DNA of 51,586 nt. Source: Luminiphilus sp. Lineage in GTDB: Bacteria > Pseudomonadota > Gammaproteobacteria > Pseudomonadales > Halieaceae. The position numbers and the translations under genes were made by a program. The notes under the pieces are model-generated. The model worked only from the letters and a program-made list of their open reading frames with translations, was not told where the DNA came from and did no database searches. This document shows positions 7,488 to 16,403 of the stretch, piece after piece. Location: contig JADHNP010000007.1 of assembly GCA_016779445.1 (NCBI GenBank), positions 1-51,586 on the forward strand. The letters are read 5' to 3'. The first letter of the stretch is position 1. Each line of letters begins with the position of its first letter.

Positions 7488-9140
7488 ATGTACCACAAAT
7501 ACTTCGGTCTCGCTGAACCTCCTTTCTCTATCGCGGTCAATCCCCGATATCTGTTCATGAGTGGGCAGCATCGGGACGCCCTCGCTCACCTGTTATACGG
7601 TGTTGGAGGTAGCGGCGGATTTATTCTGCTAACTGGAGAAGTCGGGACAGGAAAAACCACGCTCAATCGATGCCTGCTCGAGCAGCTGCCTAAAGATACC
7701 GATATCGCGATTGTTTTGAATCCTGCTCTAAGCGCAGTCGAATTACTCGCCACGGTGTGTGATGAATTGGCAATCGAATATCCCAAGAGCACCGCTAGCC
7801 TGAAGGTGCTGACCGATGCGCTGCATCAATTTCTTCTGAGCAATTATTCGGCTGACAGAAGGACGGTGCTGATGATCGATGAGGCTCAGCATCTTAATTT
7901 TGATGTTTTGGAACAAATTAGATTGCTCACCAATCTTGAGACTGACGAGCGAAAGTTGTTACAAATTATTCTGATTGGTCAACCGGAGTTGGCCGCGATG
8001 TTGGCACGGCCGGAGCTTAGACAACTGAACCAAAGAATAACCGCGCGATTTAACCTTACAGCGCTGAATTTCGATGAGACGGTAGTTTATATTCGCCACA
8101 GGCTGCAGATCGCGGGTCTCAGAGACAATCGATCGGTATTTAGTGATGCGGCGTTGCGCGAAGTGTATCGATTGACCGAGGGAATCCCCCGTTTGATCAA
8201 TTTGGTCTGTGACCGGGCGATGACGGGTGCTTACGGAAGAGCGCAAGCGACGGTTTCGAAAGCCTTGGTGCGGGATGCGGCGCGGGAAGCTCTTGGCGTG
8301 GGCGACGAAACGAATCGACGAGCGCGAGGTTTCTGGCAGGGTATTGTGATCGCACTGTTTTTGGTCTGCATCGTGTTAGCCAGTGTTTCCGCGTACATTT
8401 TCCCTGAACAACTTGCCGTGCTCGATGATGCGAATCCTATCGCGTCAGCGCCACAGGAGCCGAACGATGCGGCGAGTGATGCCACACTGCCGGTCGCCGC
8501 GCCGCCGTCCTTAACACTCCGGGAATGGCAGTTGGATCCAGCGCAAGCCGATGATGCGTTCTGGCGACTGCGCTTTGATGAGCCTCTCATGGGGAGTTTA
8601 TGTGCGGCGGCGGTATCAACGGGCTGGCAATGCGAGCTCGTGCAATCCGATGTCTGGGATGAGGTGGTGGCAATGCAGCGTCCTGTTTTATTGGAGCTTC
8701 GTAAGCCCGATGGCTTTGCTGCGGCGACTGTCTTGCTGCGGATTAAAGGAGACGTCGCGCTTATTTGGAACGGAGTGTCTGCATGCGAGGTTCCACTCTC
8801 AGCCCTGACAGAGAGTTGGCTGCATCGATTTCGTTATCTTTGGCGGAGTCCCGATGGCTGGACTGGGCCACTCGTTCTTGGTGACGAGGGTTCGGTTGTG
8901 CGCCAAATTGTGGAGGCCTTCGCCATATTGGATAATCTGCCTGCGCCGCCGCTTGACGTGTTCACTCTTGCACTGCAGCAACGCGTGATGGCCTTTCAGG
9001 CTGCCGCAGGTCTGGAGGTGGATGGAGTTATTGGAGTGAGAACCTTGCAGGCCTTGAACGATGAGTTGGGGCGAGGCTGGTCGGCTTCATCTGCGACCGA
9101 GCAGATCAATAGTCGAATAGGCGCCGAGCCATGTCGCTGA
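7488..9140 (+). CDS. exeA: ExeA/GspA-type AAA ATPase with peptidoglycan-binding domain
   Basis: The ATPase half of the ExeA-ExeB complex, which helps the type II secretion secretin assemble through the peptidoglycan. The 550-residue protein starts MYHKYFGLAEPPFSIAVNP, typical of the family. Walker A is GEVGTGKT at about 50-57 and Walker B is LMIDEAQHL at about 128-136. One membrane span lies at about 282-304 (FWQGIVIALFLVCIVLASV). A periplasmic part ends in a peptidoglycan-binding domain at about 480-535 (MAFQAAAGLEVDGVIGVRTL). The frame extends upstream to 7314, but the ATG at 7488 matches the family start exactly. The last 10 bases overlap gspB. Confidence 0.93.
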   Translation: MYHKYFGLAEPPFSIAVNPRYLFMSGQHRDALAHLLYGVGGSGGFILLTGEVGTGKTTLNRCLLEQLPKDTDIAIVLNPALSAVELLATVCDELAIEYPKSTASLKVLTDALHQFLLSNYSADRRTVLMIDEAQHLNFDVLEQIRLLTNLETDERKLLQIILIGQPELAAMLARPELRQLNQRITARFNLTALNFDETVVYIRHRLQIAGLRDNRSVFSDAALREVYRLTEGIPRLINLVCDRAMTGAYGRAQATVSKALVRDAAREALGVGDETNRRARGFWQGIVIALFLVCIVLASVSAYIFPEQLAVLDDANPIASAPQEPNDAASDATLPVAAPPSLTLREWQLDPAQADDAFWRLRFDEPLMGSLCAAAVSTGWQCELVQSDVWDEVVAMQRPVLLELRKPDGFAAATVLLRIKGDVALIWNGVSACEVPLSALTESWLHRFRYLWRSPDGWTGPLVLGDEGSVVRQIVEAFAILDNLPAPPLDVFTLALQQRVMAFQAAAGLEVDGVIGVRTLQALNDELGRGWSASSATEQINSRIGAEPCR

Positions 9141-10015
9141 TACTCGACGCGCTGAAGCGTTCTGAAACCGAGCAAAAGATGACACCCCAGATCTCGGTGG
9201 TGGATGAACCGTCGATCGATCGAAAGCGATTTCCCATGGGGCTTATCGGATGGGTTGCGTGTCTGGCGGCAGCAGTGCTGATCGGACTTGGGTATGGATG
9301 GTTTGAGTCTGGAGCGGCCACTGAAAAGAGTTATCCTCTTGCAGAGGTAGCCGTAGATAGGCCTGTGATGCATGAGCCGGGTGTTCAGTTGACCGCCGAT
9401 CGAGCCCAATCACGAGGTGAGCACCAGAGCGAGATGCGATCAAAAAGCGGCCGACTGCCCGAAACTGGCGGTACTAATGCATCTCAAAGTGAAGCGTTGC
9501 GCCGACCGCCGGGCCTCAGTTCTGAAGAGCTGACCGCACTGAACCGAGCGATGTGGGTCGACGCTGGAGAGTCTGAACCTCAGGCAGCTGATCAACGAGG
9601 TGAGGCGGATGTCGAACGGGCCGTCGGGCTGTTGCCAGATCAGGGCGAAGTGGCCCCTAAGCGCTCCTCGGTCACGGCAATAGAGCCACTTGCTGCGCCT
9701 GCGGCGTTAGATCTTCAAAAGGTAATGGAGCGGTTGGCTCTGGAGACCGGTGATGCGGGGCTCTCTCCGCACGTGGTACCGTTACTCGAAAATTTGACAC
9801 AGCAGCAAAAGGACATGGTGCCCACGATCGTTTATAGCATGCACCAATATCTCGGCGATGATGCGACCTTCGTGGAGCTCAACGGCAGTCGGTTGAGGGC
9901 AGGGGAGAGCAGTGATGCGATCCGGGTCATTGAAATCCTTGCGGATAGCGTCATTTTAAGTGCGGCGGGAACAGAGTTTCGTCTGAAGGCGCTCAATTCC
10001 TGGATTAATCTTTGA
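9131..10015 (+). CDS. gspB: General secretion pathway protein B (GspB/ExeB)
   Basis: Partner of ExeA. The first residues MSLILDALKRSETEQK are the family hallmark. A membrane span follows at about 36-57 (MGLIGWVACLAAAVLIGLGY), then about 170 low-complexity residues. A C-terminal GspB domain at about 230-294 includes YSMHQYLGDDATFVELNGS and LSAAGTEFRLKALNSWINL. The C-terminal domain is known in relatives to contact the secretin. It overlaps exeA by 10 bases, and its last 11 bases overlap the convergent phosphatase gene. No other type II secretion gene lies in the window. Confidence 0.93.
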   Translation: MSLILDALKRSETEQKMTPQISVVDEPSIDRKRFPMGLIGWVACLAAAVLIGLGYGWFESGAATEKSYPLAEVAVDRPVMHEPGVQLTADRAQSRGEHQSEMRSKSGRLPETGGTNASQSEALRRPPGLSSEELTALNRAMWVDAGESEPQAADQRGEADVERAVGLLPDQGEVAPKRSSVTAIEPLAAPAALDLQKVMERLALETGDAGLSPHVVPLLENLTQQQKDMVPTIVYSMHQYLGDDATFVELNGSRLRAGESSDAIRVIEILADSVILSAAGTEFRLKALNSWINL

Positions 10016-11417
10016 CCGGTCCACTAGCGCCTTCGTCAAACAGGAAAGCCGCTATCACGTCGTGCAGGTCTCTCTGCCTTAAAAATGGCGTCAGTAATTT
10101 CTGATCTGTCCGGTTTGCGAACAGCGGTACATTTGCGCCTGTGTGCTCTTCACTGAATCCGTTATTCGTCGCGTAATTGATGCGCATAACGCTACCCTCA
10201 CGCGTTCTCAGTCGCGCGGTGTGTCCGGGAGAATAAATGGGAATCGGATATTCTGAATAATGGCTGGGCTCCGGCAGGATCTGGGCGGACTGTGCATGGT
10301 CCGCAGTAACAATAATCAAGGTATTGCTGTGCTGACGGGCAAATTCAAGAGACAACGCAAGTGCCTCCTCGAGTTGCGCGACTTCACCGATTGAGCCACA
10401 CGGATTGCGCTTGTGGCTTTGCTTATCGATTGACGCAGATTCCACCATCAGGAAAAAACCTTGTGGATTATTGGTAGATAGGCGGCGCAAAGCGGTATGG
10501 GTCATGAATGCGAGTTCGGGAGTGGCCTCAAATTCTGGGTTGGGTTCGCAAGCCATTAATTCGGGTTCTTTTGCCTCGCCGAGATAATCTGAAAGTTGGT
10601 GGAGCCAACTGGTTTCGGTGAGCGCCGCGCGTCGTCCGTCTGTACCACGCCATCTCACTTCAAGATTTTCACTGTCAAAAAGACCCATTACCGCTTGGTC
10701 AATCCGCAGATTCTCGAGTTCGCCTGGCTCGGTCAGTACGCGCAAGCCATGGCGCTCTGCCAGAGAGCGCACTGATTCACCCCTAGCCGTTATCTGGCCC
10801 AGAAATTTCTCGCCACCACCGAAAAGTACGTGCGCACCGCTGACGGCCAACTGTTCGATGATAGAGCCCGGTCCATTATTTTGCAGGGCATCCTGTGGGC
10901 AAGTTGGTTGAGGAACCCCGTAATAGGTGCTCCCCAGAATCTCTTCTGGGCCCTCGCAGCTCCTTGAAGAAACATGGGTGAGAAAGGAGGCTGGGGTGGC
11001 GTCTGTTATTGAGGAGGTGGTGACCAGCCCTACACGCAGTCCCGACGCGATCGCCTGCTCTGCAATAGTAGGGAGGTCCCTGTCTTGAATGTCTGTTCCT
11101 ACTCTACCGATACTGGTGATTGCGCCAGTAGCGATTGCGGTGGCGGTGTTCGCAGAGTCGGCGACATACACTGGCTGACCAGCGGCGGAGAAAGTTTCAA
11201 CCTGCACCGCGCCACGAAACGGCAGCTTGTCGAGAGTAAGCATCCCGCTCATGCCGGCCAGATAGTTGCGCCCCATCGTTACATGTTGGTCGTCGAATCC
11301 GTCACCGATGATCAAGATGACATTTTTTGATGCACCAGTATCGGCTAATGCAATAGCGCTAAAAAGCAACGAGATAAAGCAGATGAGCAAACGACGCTGA
11401 GGGGGATGAGCGGTCAT
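10005..11417 (-). CDS. Alkaline phosphatase, exported
   Basis: A 470-residue alkaline phosphatase of the PhoA superfamily, releasing phosphate from monoesters in the periplasm. The nucleophile Ser is in VADSANTATA at about residue 88. The first metal-site Asp is in ILIIGDG (about 39). Later ligands appear as ESASIDKQSH, TADHAQS and EEHTGANVP. A signal peptide opens the protein (MTAHPPQRRLLICFISLLFS then AIALA). I use the ATG at 11417; a GTG at 11432 would add five residues. Neither has a strong ribosome site. It is divergent from the ammonium transporter; I saw no clear Pho box between them. Confidence 0.92.
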   Translation of the reverse strand: MTAHPPQRRLLICFISLLFSAIALADTGASKNVILIIGDGFDDQHVTMGRNYLAGMSGMLTLDKLPFRGAVQVETFSAAGQPVYVADSANTATAIATGAITSIGRVGTDIQDRDLPTIAEQAIASGLRVGLVTTSSITDATPASFLTHVSSRSCEGPEEILGSTYYGVPQPTCPQDALQNNGPGSIIEQLAVSGAHVLFGGGEKFLGQITARGESVRSLAERHGLRVLTEPGELENLRIDQAVMGLFDSENLEVRWRGTDGRRAALTETSWLHQLSDYLGEAKEPELMACEPNPEFEATPELAFMTHTALRRLSTNNPQGFFLMVESASIDKQSHKRNPCGSIGEVAQLEEALALSLEFARQHSNTLIIVTADHAQSAQILPEPSHYSEYPIPIYSPGHTARLRTREGSVMRINYATNNGFSEEHTGANVPLFANRTDQKLLTPFLRQRDLHDVIAAFLFDEGASGPVKD

Positions 11418-11500
11418 ACATAGGGCATCCACAGAAAGCGACGATAGAATAGTGGAGGCTTACCCGATTCACAATCGGCACGCATTTCCCGTTTCTCGTT

Positions 11501-11516
11501 TGGTATTTGGGGTGCA
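11501..11516 (+). promoter_or_regulatory. Candidate sigma-54 promoter for the ammonium transporter
   Basis: TGGTATTTGGGGTGCA has the invariant GG at -24 and GC at -12, ten bases apart, and matches most other positions of the consensus TGGCAYR-N4-TTGCW. Transcription would begin near 11527, about 38 bases before the ATG at 11566. Sigma-54 and NtrC control of ammonium transporters is well known, which raises the prior. I did not find a clear NtrC site upstream. Confidence 0.5.
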
Positions 11517-11565
11517 CGCGCTCCTTATGGCACACTACATCGGCGATTTTTTGAGGTCCTTATCC

Positions 11566-12885
11566 ATGTCTGCACTTTTCAGTCGATCTGACGCTTTATT
11601 TTCCGCCGGGCTGCTCGCCGTCGTTGTGTCACCCATGGCTTCGGCTGAGACAATTTCGGGCGCCGATACTGCTTGGATGCTAACGTCTACGGCTCTCGTA
11701 CTTTTCATGACGATTCCCGGGTTGTCACTATTTTACGCGGGTTTGGTGCGAGTAAAGAACGTGCTCTCTGTTCTGATGCAGTGCTTTGCGCTGACAGCGC
11801 TAATGTCGGTGTTGTGGTTTGTTGTGGGCTACACCCTTGCCTTCGGCTCTGCGGGTGTTGAGCAGGGCCCTTGGGTGGGTGATTTGGGTAATCTGTTTCT
11901 GGCGAAAGTGTCGATGGAAAGCGTAAGCGGGTCGATCCCTGAGACCCTGTTTGTCATGTTTCAACTGACTTTCGCGGTTATTACCCCCGCGCTAATCGTG
12001 GGTGGTTTCGCTGAGCGTATGCGGTTCTCGGCCATGCTGTTATTCAGCTCGCTGTGGTTGATAGTGGTCTACGCCCCGGTGTGTCACTGGGTTTGGGGTG
12101 GTGGCTGGTTGGGTGAGATGGGTCTCCAGGATTTTGCAGGGGGCGCCGTGGTGCATATCACAGCGGGGGTAGCGGCTCTGGTAGCCGCACTATCTCTGGG
12201 GGGACGACGAGGCTTTGGTCAAACAGCGATGCCGCCACATAACCTGACCATGACAGTGACGGGCGCGGGGATGCTGTGGGTTGGATGGTTCGGTTTTAAC
12301 GCCGGATCTGCGGTAGCGGCTGACAGCAGCGCGGCGATGGCGATGCTCGTCACGCATTTGTCGGCTGCCTGTGGCTCCCTCGCCTGGATGGGCATGGAGT
12401 GGATCCGCCACGGTAAGCCCTCTGTGTTGGGGATTGTTACTGGCATGGTTGCAGGTTTAGGCACAATCACACCCGCTTCCGGCTCTGTTGGTCCAGCGGG
12501 TGCCGTTGTCATTGGCCTCTCGGCGGGCGTGATTTGCTATTTCGCGACGATTACTCTGAAGAATCGGCTCGGTATTGATGACAGCTTGGATGTGTTCCCG
12601 GTGCACGGAGTCGGAGGAATGCTGGGGTTGGTGATGGCCGGTATTTTCTGCTCCCCGTCTTTGGGGTTATTCAGTGGTAATGGTTTCTCCGATGGCGTCG
12701 AGACTATTACTGGGCAACTGGCGATACAGCTCACGGGTATTGGCGCGACGTTTGCCTACACCGCGCTGATGAGTTGGATATTACTCCGAGTTGTGAACGC
12801 TATGGTAACCGTGAGGGTCGATCAGGACGATGAAACGGCCGGGTTGGATATCGTGCTGCATGACGAGAGGGGCTACGACCTATAG
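11566..12885 (+). CDS. amt: Ammonium transporter, Amt family
   Basis: A 439-residue inner-membrane ammonium channel with about eleven membrane spans. The start at 11566 has GAGGT upstream and gives an N-terminal cleavable segment (MSALFSRSDALFSAGLLAVV) ending SPMASA. Family marks are GLSLFYAGLVRVKNVLSVL, the twin pore histidines in GGAVVHITAGVAAL and VFPVHGVGGMLG, and NAGSAVAADSSAAMAM. The C-terminal cytoplasmic tail is short. A glnK gene, which often sits beside amt, is absent here. A sigma-54-like promoter precedes it. Confidence 0.95.
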   Translation: MSALFSRSDALFSAGLLAVVVSPMASAETISGADTAWMLTSTALVLFMTIPGLSLFYAGLVRVKNVLSVLMQCFALTALMSVLWFVVGYTLAFGSAGVEQGPWVGDLGNLFLAKVSMESVSGSIPETLFVMFQLTFAVITPALIVGGFAERMRFSAMLLFSSLWLIVVYAPVCHWVWGGGWLGEMGLQDFAGGAVVHITAGVAALVAALSLGGRRGFGQTAMPPHNLTMTVTGAGMLWVGWFGFNAGSAVAADSSAAMAMLVTHLSAACGSLAWMGMEWIRHGKPSVLGIVTGMVAGLGTITPASGSVGPAGAVVIGLSAGVICYFATITLKNRLGIDDSLDVFPVHGVGGMLGLVMAGIFCSPSLGLFSGNGFSDGVETITGQLAIQLTGIGATFAYTALMSWILLRVVNAMVTVRVDQDDETAGLDIVLHDERGYDL

Positions 12886-12897
12886 CGCTGCGCTATT

Positions 12898-14406
12898 CTA
12901 GGTGAGGGCGCTGAGGGAGACTGTGATGCCTAGTTTCTCGAAAGACGGTTTACTCTGCTGTATTTCCCAAATTGTCAGTGGGTGGGCTTCGCCCCAATCT
13001 TGAGGATAGGTCAGGGTAAGCGTTTCACCGCTCGCGCATACTGAGAGGTCAGGAATGTCTTCCATTTCCTCAACGTGCTTCAGAGTGACCGCCAGTCTCA
13101 GCAAGATCATCATCCGCACCACATTAGCCCTTTTCCGACTGGGAATAGAGTCCAGAATCTCCGAGCGAACCTTTCCCCTTAGTCCAGAGATGAGCGCGGC
13201 CATGACCTCTTGGTCCTGTTGAGCGAACCCCGGTAAATCGCTATTGAGGACAAGATAGGCTGAGTGCTGAGAGTAGTTTTTCTGAGACACGGCAGCGCCG
13301 ACTTCATGCATGGCTGCTGCCCATATCAAAAGATCCACCTCGCTACCCAGCAGACGCCACTCCGATAAGGTCGCCGATGCTAATGTCTCCACGCGGCGGC
13401 AGACCAGATCAGCAATATGTTGATCAACTTTGTAGCGTTGTTGCATAGCTGAGACGGTACGAGTGCGCACGTCTTCATGACCGAACCTGCCGATCAGATC
13501 GTAAATGACGCCCTCTCGGAGAGCGCCCGGCGAGGTGCGCATCTCCTCTATTTGTAAGCCATCGAAGATGCCAAGAGTGATGGCTAATCCTGCGGTGACA
13601 ACGCCTTTTCGCGTATCGTTGAGGCCGTCTAGACTGATCTCTTCAACATGCTTGAAAGCAAGCAGTACCCGCTTCAGCTTTTCTAGGGAATCCCGATCAA
13701 TCCCGCTATCTCGCCAACCAGCCGTTGATATCAGTGTCTCTATGGCGCGAAGAGTGCCGGAGGATCCGACCGCCTCTTGCCACTCTTTGCTGTGGTAGCC
13801 GCGTCGAATATGCGACACCTCAATGCGTGCCCTTTGGTAGGCGGCCTCAAAACCTTCACGATGAATAAAGCCATCTGGCAAATATCGTCGGCCATAGGAT
13901 ACACATCCCATCTGGAGACTCTCGAGTCTTTTTGGCTCAAAGCGCTCACCTAAAATAAATTCTGTACTGCCTCCGCCAATATCCAAGACCAATCTGACGT
14001 TTGCGTCATCGGAGAGGGTGTGTGCCACCCCCAAATAAATCAGCCGAGCCTCCTCGCGTCCATATATAACGTCAATAGGGGCATCCATTATTTGCTCGGC
14101 CGGATCTATAAAAGCTTGTCGATTTTTTGCGCGCCGCAGTGCGTTGGTGCCCACAATACGTATTTTCTCGGGCGAAGTGCTGTCTATGAGTTGCTTAAAA
14201 CGTTCGAGACAAGTCAGGCCTCGGGTAATCGCAGAGGGAGTGAGCATGCCCGCGTCATCGGTTTCGCCTAGTTGAACTTTCTCCGCTAGAGCGTGAACGG
14301 GTCTCAGCTCGCCAAATTGGGACTTAGCGATCATCAGATGGAATGAGTTACTTCCCAGATCAATCGCCGCTAAGGTCTCGTCTGTTTTTTGGCTGTTATC
14401 AGTCAT
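12898..14406 (-). CDS. ppx: Exopolyphosphatase / Ppx-GppA phosphatase
   Basis: A 502-residue member of the Ppx/GppA family, which removes phosphate from polyphosphate or converts pppGpp to ppGpp. The ASKHA-fold motifs are present: AAIDLGSNSFHLMIA near the N-terminus and LVLDIGGGSTEFILG at about residue 140-154. The C-terminal HD-like domain keeps AAMHEVGA and YSQHSAYLVLNSDLPGF. Domain length favours Ppx over the shorter GppA-only forms. The start is uncertain: ATG at 14406 (used), ATG at 14430 or TTG at 14442. It lies 69 bases after alr on the same strand and may be read through from that operon. Confidence 0.9.
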   Translation of the reverse strand: MTDNSQKTDETLAAIDLGSNSFHLMIAKSQFGELRPVHALAEKVQLGETDDAGMLTPSAITRGLTCLERFKQLIDSTSPEKIRIVGTNALRRAKNRQAFIDPAEQIMDAPIDVIYGREEARLIYLGVAHTLSDDANVRLVLDIGGGSTEFILGERFEPKRLESLQMGCVSYGRRYLPDGFIHREGFEAAYQRARIEVSHIRRGYHSKEWQEAVGSSGTLRAIETLISTAGWRDSGIDRDSLEKLKRVLLAFKHVEEISLDGLNDTRKGVVTAGLAITLGIFDGLQIEEMRTSPGALREGVIYDLIGRFGHEDVRTRTVSAMQQRYKVDQHIADLVCRRVETLASATLSEWRLLGSEVDLLIWAAAMHEVGAAVSQKNYSQHSAYLVLNSDLPGFAQQDQEVMAALISGLRGKVRSEILDSIPSRKRANVVRMMILLRLAVTLKHVEEMEDIPDLSVCASGETLTLTYPQDWGEAHPLTIWEIQQSKPSFEKLGITVSLSALT

Positions 14407-14475
14407 TAATGTGGGTTGTGACGTTTCCATAGGTGAGGGCAACGTGGGTTGAAATGTGGTCCTGCAAGTGGGAGG

Positions 14476-15546
14476 TCATTTTTCGTAGCATCGTTTAGCT
14501 CTCCCCGTCATTCGCGTCATCAGTTCGTAGCCAATGGTGCCACTGGCTGCTGCCACCTCGTCTACACCTGGGTTGTGTCCCCAGAGGATTGCTCGCGTCC
14601 CGATTTCCACGTCATCACAGTCTGTTACGTCAACGGTTAACATGTCCATCGATACTCGCCCGACAAGAGGGGCGAGGGAGCCGTTAATTTCTATCGGCGT
14701 GCCGTTCTGTGCGGCCCAGGGATAGCCGTCTCCGTAGCCCACAGGCAGGGTAGCAATCAGGCTGCCTCGCCTAGCGATCCAATGACCGCCGTACCCGACA
14801 GCCTCGCCGGCAGCTATCCGCCGGACCGCCAATACCGCAGTTTCAAAACGCATGGCCGGCTTGAGTTCTGAGTTGCTGGATAAATCTTTCACCAGGCCGC
14901 CATACATTGCATAGCCGACTCTTGCCCAGTCGTTTTTGGTGGCAAGGCCCAGACGGCTTGCTGCCGAGTTACATAGGCTTACGTCGCTTGGCCAATCAGA
15001 GACAATTTGTCGCCACAGATTGAGTTGTTGTGTGGTAATTGAGCTGTCAGGGAACTCGGCGGATGCCAAATGCGACATCAAGGTTAAACGACGACAGCCC
15101 GCCCCTTCTAACGACTGCTGAACGCTGTGAAGTTGCTCAGGGGCGAACCCAAGACGATGCATTCCAGTATCGATTTTGATCCAAATATGGGAAAGCGGAC
15201 GCTGATGAGCTCTGCACCATTCAATTTGGCGGAGATCGTGTACGGCGGGCCACAAGTCCTGTTTTGCAGCAATGGCCACGTCATTTTCCGAGTGTGGGCC
15301 CTCCAGTATTAGGATCGGTTTGCTGATTCCTGCGGTGCGTAGCTCAACAGCTTCTTCGGTGAATGCGACGGCGTAAGCGTCAACCATTTTCTCAATATGT
15401 CGAGCGACAGCGACTGCGCCGTGCCCGTATGCATCTGCCTTGACGACTGCCATAAAGCGGCTCTCCTCGAGGGAGCGCTTAAGCGCGGAGATGTTATCGC
15501 CAATGGCCGCGAGATCAATGAAAACAGAGGTGGATCTGGTCATCAT
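14476..15546 (-). CDS. alr: Alanine racemase
   Basis: A PLP-dependent alanine racemase of 356 residues, interconverting L- and D-alanine. The PLP lysine lies in MAVVKADAYGHGAVAVARHI near residue 35. The C-terminal domain has VGRVSMDMLTVDVTD, whose tyrosine-partner region completes the active site, and AVGYGG and LPVGYGDGYPW flank it. The start at 15546 gives an ATGA overlap with the aminotransferase stop, so the two are translationally coupled. It closes the D-amino-acid operon. Its position beside a D-amino-acid transaminase suggests catabolic or salvage use as well as cell-wall supply. Confidence 0.93.
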   Translation of the reverse strand: MMTRSTSVFIDLAAIGDNISALKRSLEESRFMAVVKADAYGHGAVAVARHIEKMVDAYAVAFTEEAVELRTAGISKPILILEGPHSENDVAIAAKQDLWPAVHDLRQIEWCRAHQRPLSHIWIKIDTGMHRLGFAPEQLHSVQQSLEGAGCRRLTLMSHLASAEFPDSSITTQQLNLWRQIVSDWPSDVSLCNSAASRLGLATKNDWARVGYAMYGGLVKDLSSNSELKPAMRFETAVLAVRRIAAGEAVGYGGHWIARRGSLIATLPVGYGDGYPWAAQNGTPIEINGSLAPLVGRVSMDMLTVDVTDCDDVEIGTRAILWGHNPGVDEVAAASGTIGYELMTRMTGRAKRCYEK

Positions 15547-16403
15547 TTTATGTCGAATCGATGAAGGTGAAAAAGCCGCTGTGCCGCAGACCAATAGCTC
15601 CCGGGTCTGCCATCTGCCACTGGTTTACCATCGATGGCAATTACGGGTGCCAGCTCTTTGGTCGATGAGCTCAACCAGACCTCCTCAGCCGACATGACTG
15701 CTTCGCGACTGACGGGTCCCACCCGCACCTGCCAATCCGTATATTTTTCGAGTAGTTCGAGACAGAGGCGGCGGGTCACGCCGGGTAGCTTTTGATGATC
15801 CAGCTCGGGGGTGAGAACTTGGCCGTCTTTTACGATAAAAACATTGCATGCCGCAGCCTCGGTGAGTAAGTCTTGCTCATTAAACAACAAAACTTCCTCT
15901 GCTCCTTCGTTTACCGCCTCCATCATGTGAAGCACGTTGCCCAGCAGGGCGGTGGACTTGATATGACATCGGGCCCATCTCGTGTCCGCGCGGGTCACCG
16001 TGGTAAAACAGGTCGCATTATCTGCTGCGCCATTCGATGGAGGGTCGATGGGAAAGGTGTAAGCAAACACGGTTGGCGAAGCGCGCTCGGGGAAGGCGTG
16101 TTGCCGCTTCTCGACCACGCCACGAGTGATCTGCAGATAGATGCCCACATTGCCGTTACCATTTCGAATGATCAGTTCCTTTAGGATAGCTTCCAGATCC
16201 GAATCTGATGGCGCGATGGGGAGTTGGATTTCGTGAAGCGAGTGCCTGAGGCGATCCATGTGGTACTGCAGTGCCACTGTTTTCCCGACGTAACAAGGTA
16301 TTACCTCATAAACGCCGTCTCCAAAGAGGAACCCCCGATCCATAGGCGATATTTTTGCCTCATGAAGCGGTAAAAACTCGCCGTTCAGATATGCCATGGT
16401 CAT
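15543..16403 (-). CDS. dat: D-amino-acid transaminase (class IV aminotransferase)
   Basis: A fold-type IV PLP aminotransferase of 286 residues. It fits D-amino-acid transaminase better than branched-chain enzymes. KRQHAFPE keeps the Arg-x-His pair that binds the substrate carboxylate in the Bacillus enzyme, and the PLP lysine is in RWARCHIKSTALLGNVL, nearly the Bacillus RCDIKSLNLLG. Other marks are DRGFLFGDGVYEVIP and LLTEAAACNVFIVKDG. The reaction, known for the family, is D-alanine plus 2-oxoglutarate giving pyruvate plus D-glutamate. The start at 16403 overlaps the DUF4392 stop by four bases; an ATG at 16397 is the alternative. It is coupled to alr downstream. Confidence 0.9.
   Translation of the reverse strand: MTMAYLNGEFLPLHEAKISPMDRGFLFGDGVYEVIPCYVGKTVALQYHMDRLRHSLHEIQLPIAPSDSDLEAILKELIIRNGNGNVGIYLQITRGVVEKRQHAFPERASPTVFAYTFPIDPPSNGAADNATCFTTVTRADTRWARCHIKSTALLGNVLHMMEAVNEGAEEVLLFNEQDLLTEAAACNVFIVKDGQVLTPELDHQKLPGVTRRLCLELLEKYTDWQVRVGPVSREAVMSAEEVWLSSSTKELAPVIAIDGKPVADGRPGSYWSAAQRLFHLHRFDIK

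Noticed and set aside
8231-8590. Long open frame antisense to exeA
   Set aside because: It has no ribosome site or family-like sequence, and the exeA frame has clear domains across the same stretch. Many similar antisense frames elsewhere were dropped for the same reason.
11528-11545. TGGCAC near 11528 as a second sigma-54 site before amt
   Set aside because: The -12 position reads CG, not GC, at the required spacing.
12882-12896. Palindrome ATAGCGC-T-GCGCTAT between the convergent amt and ppx ends, as a bidirectional terminator
   Set aside because: The centre leaves too small a loop unless the stem shrinks to five pairs, and there is no T-run on either strand.
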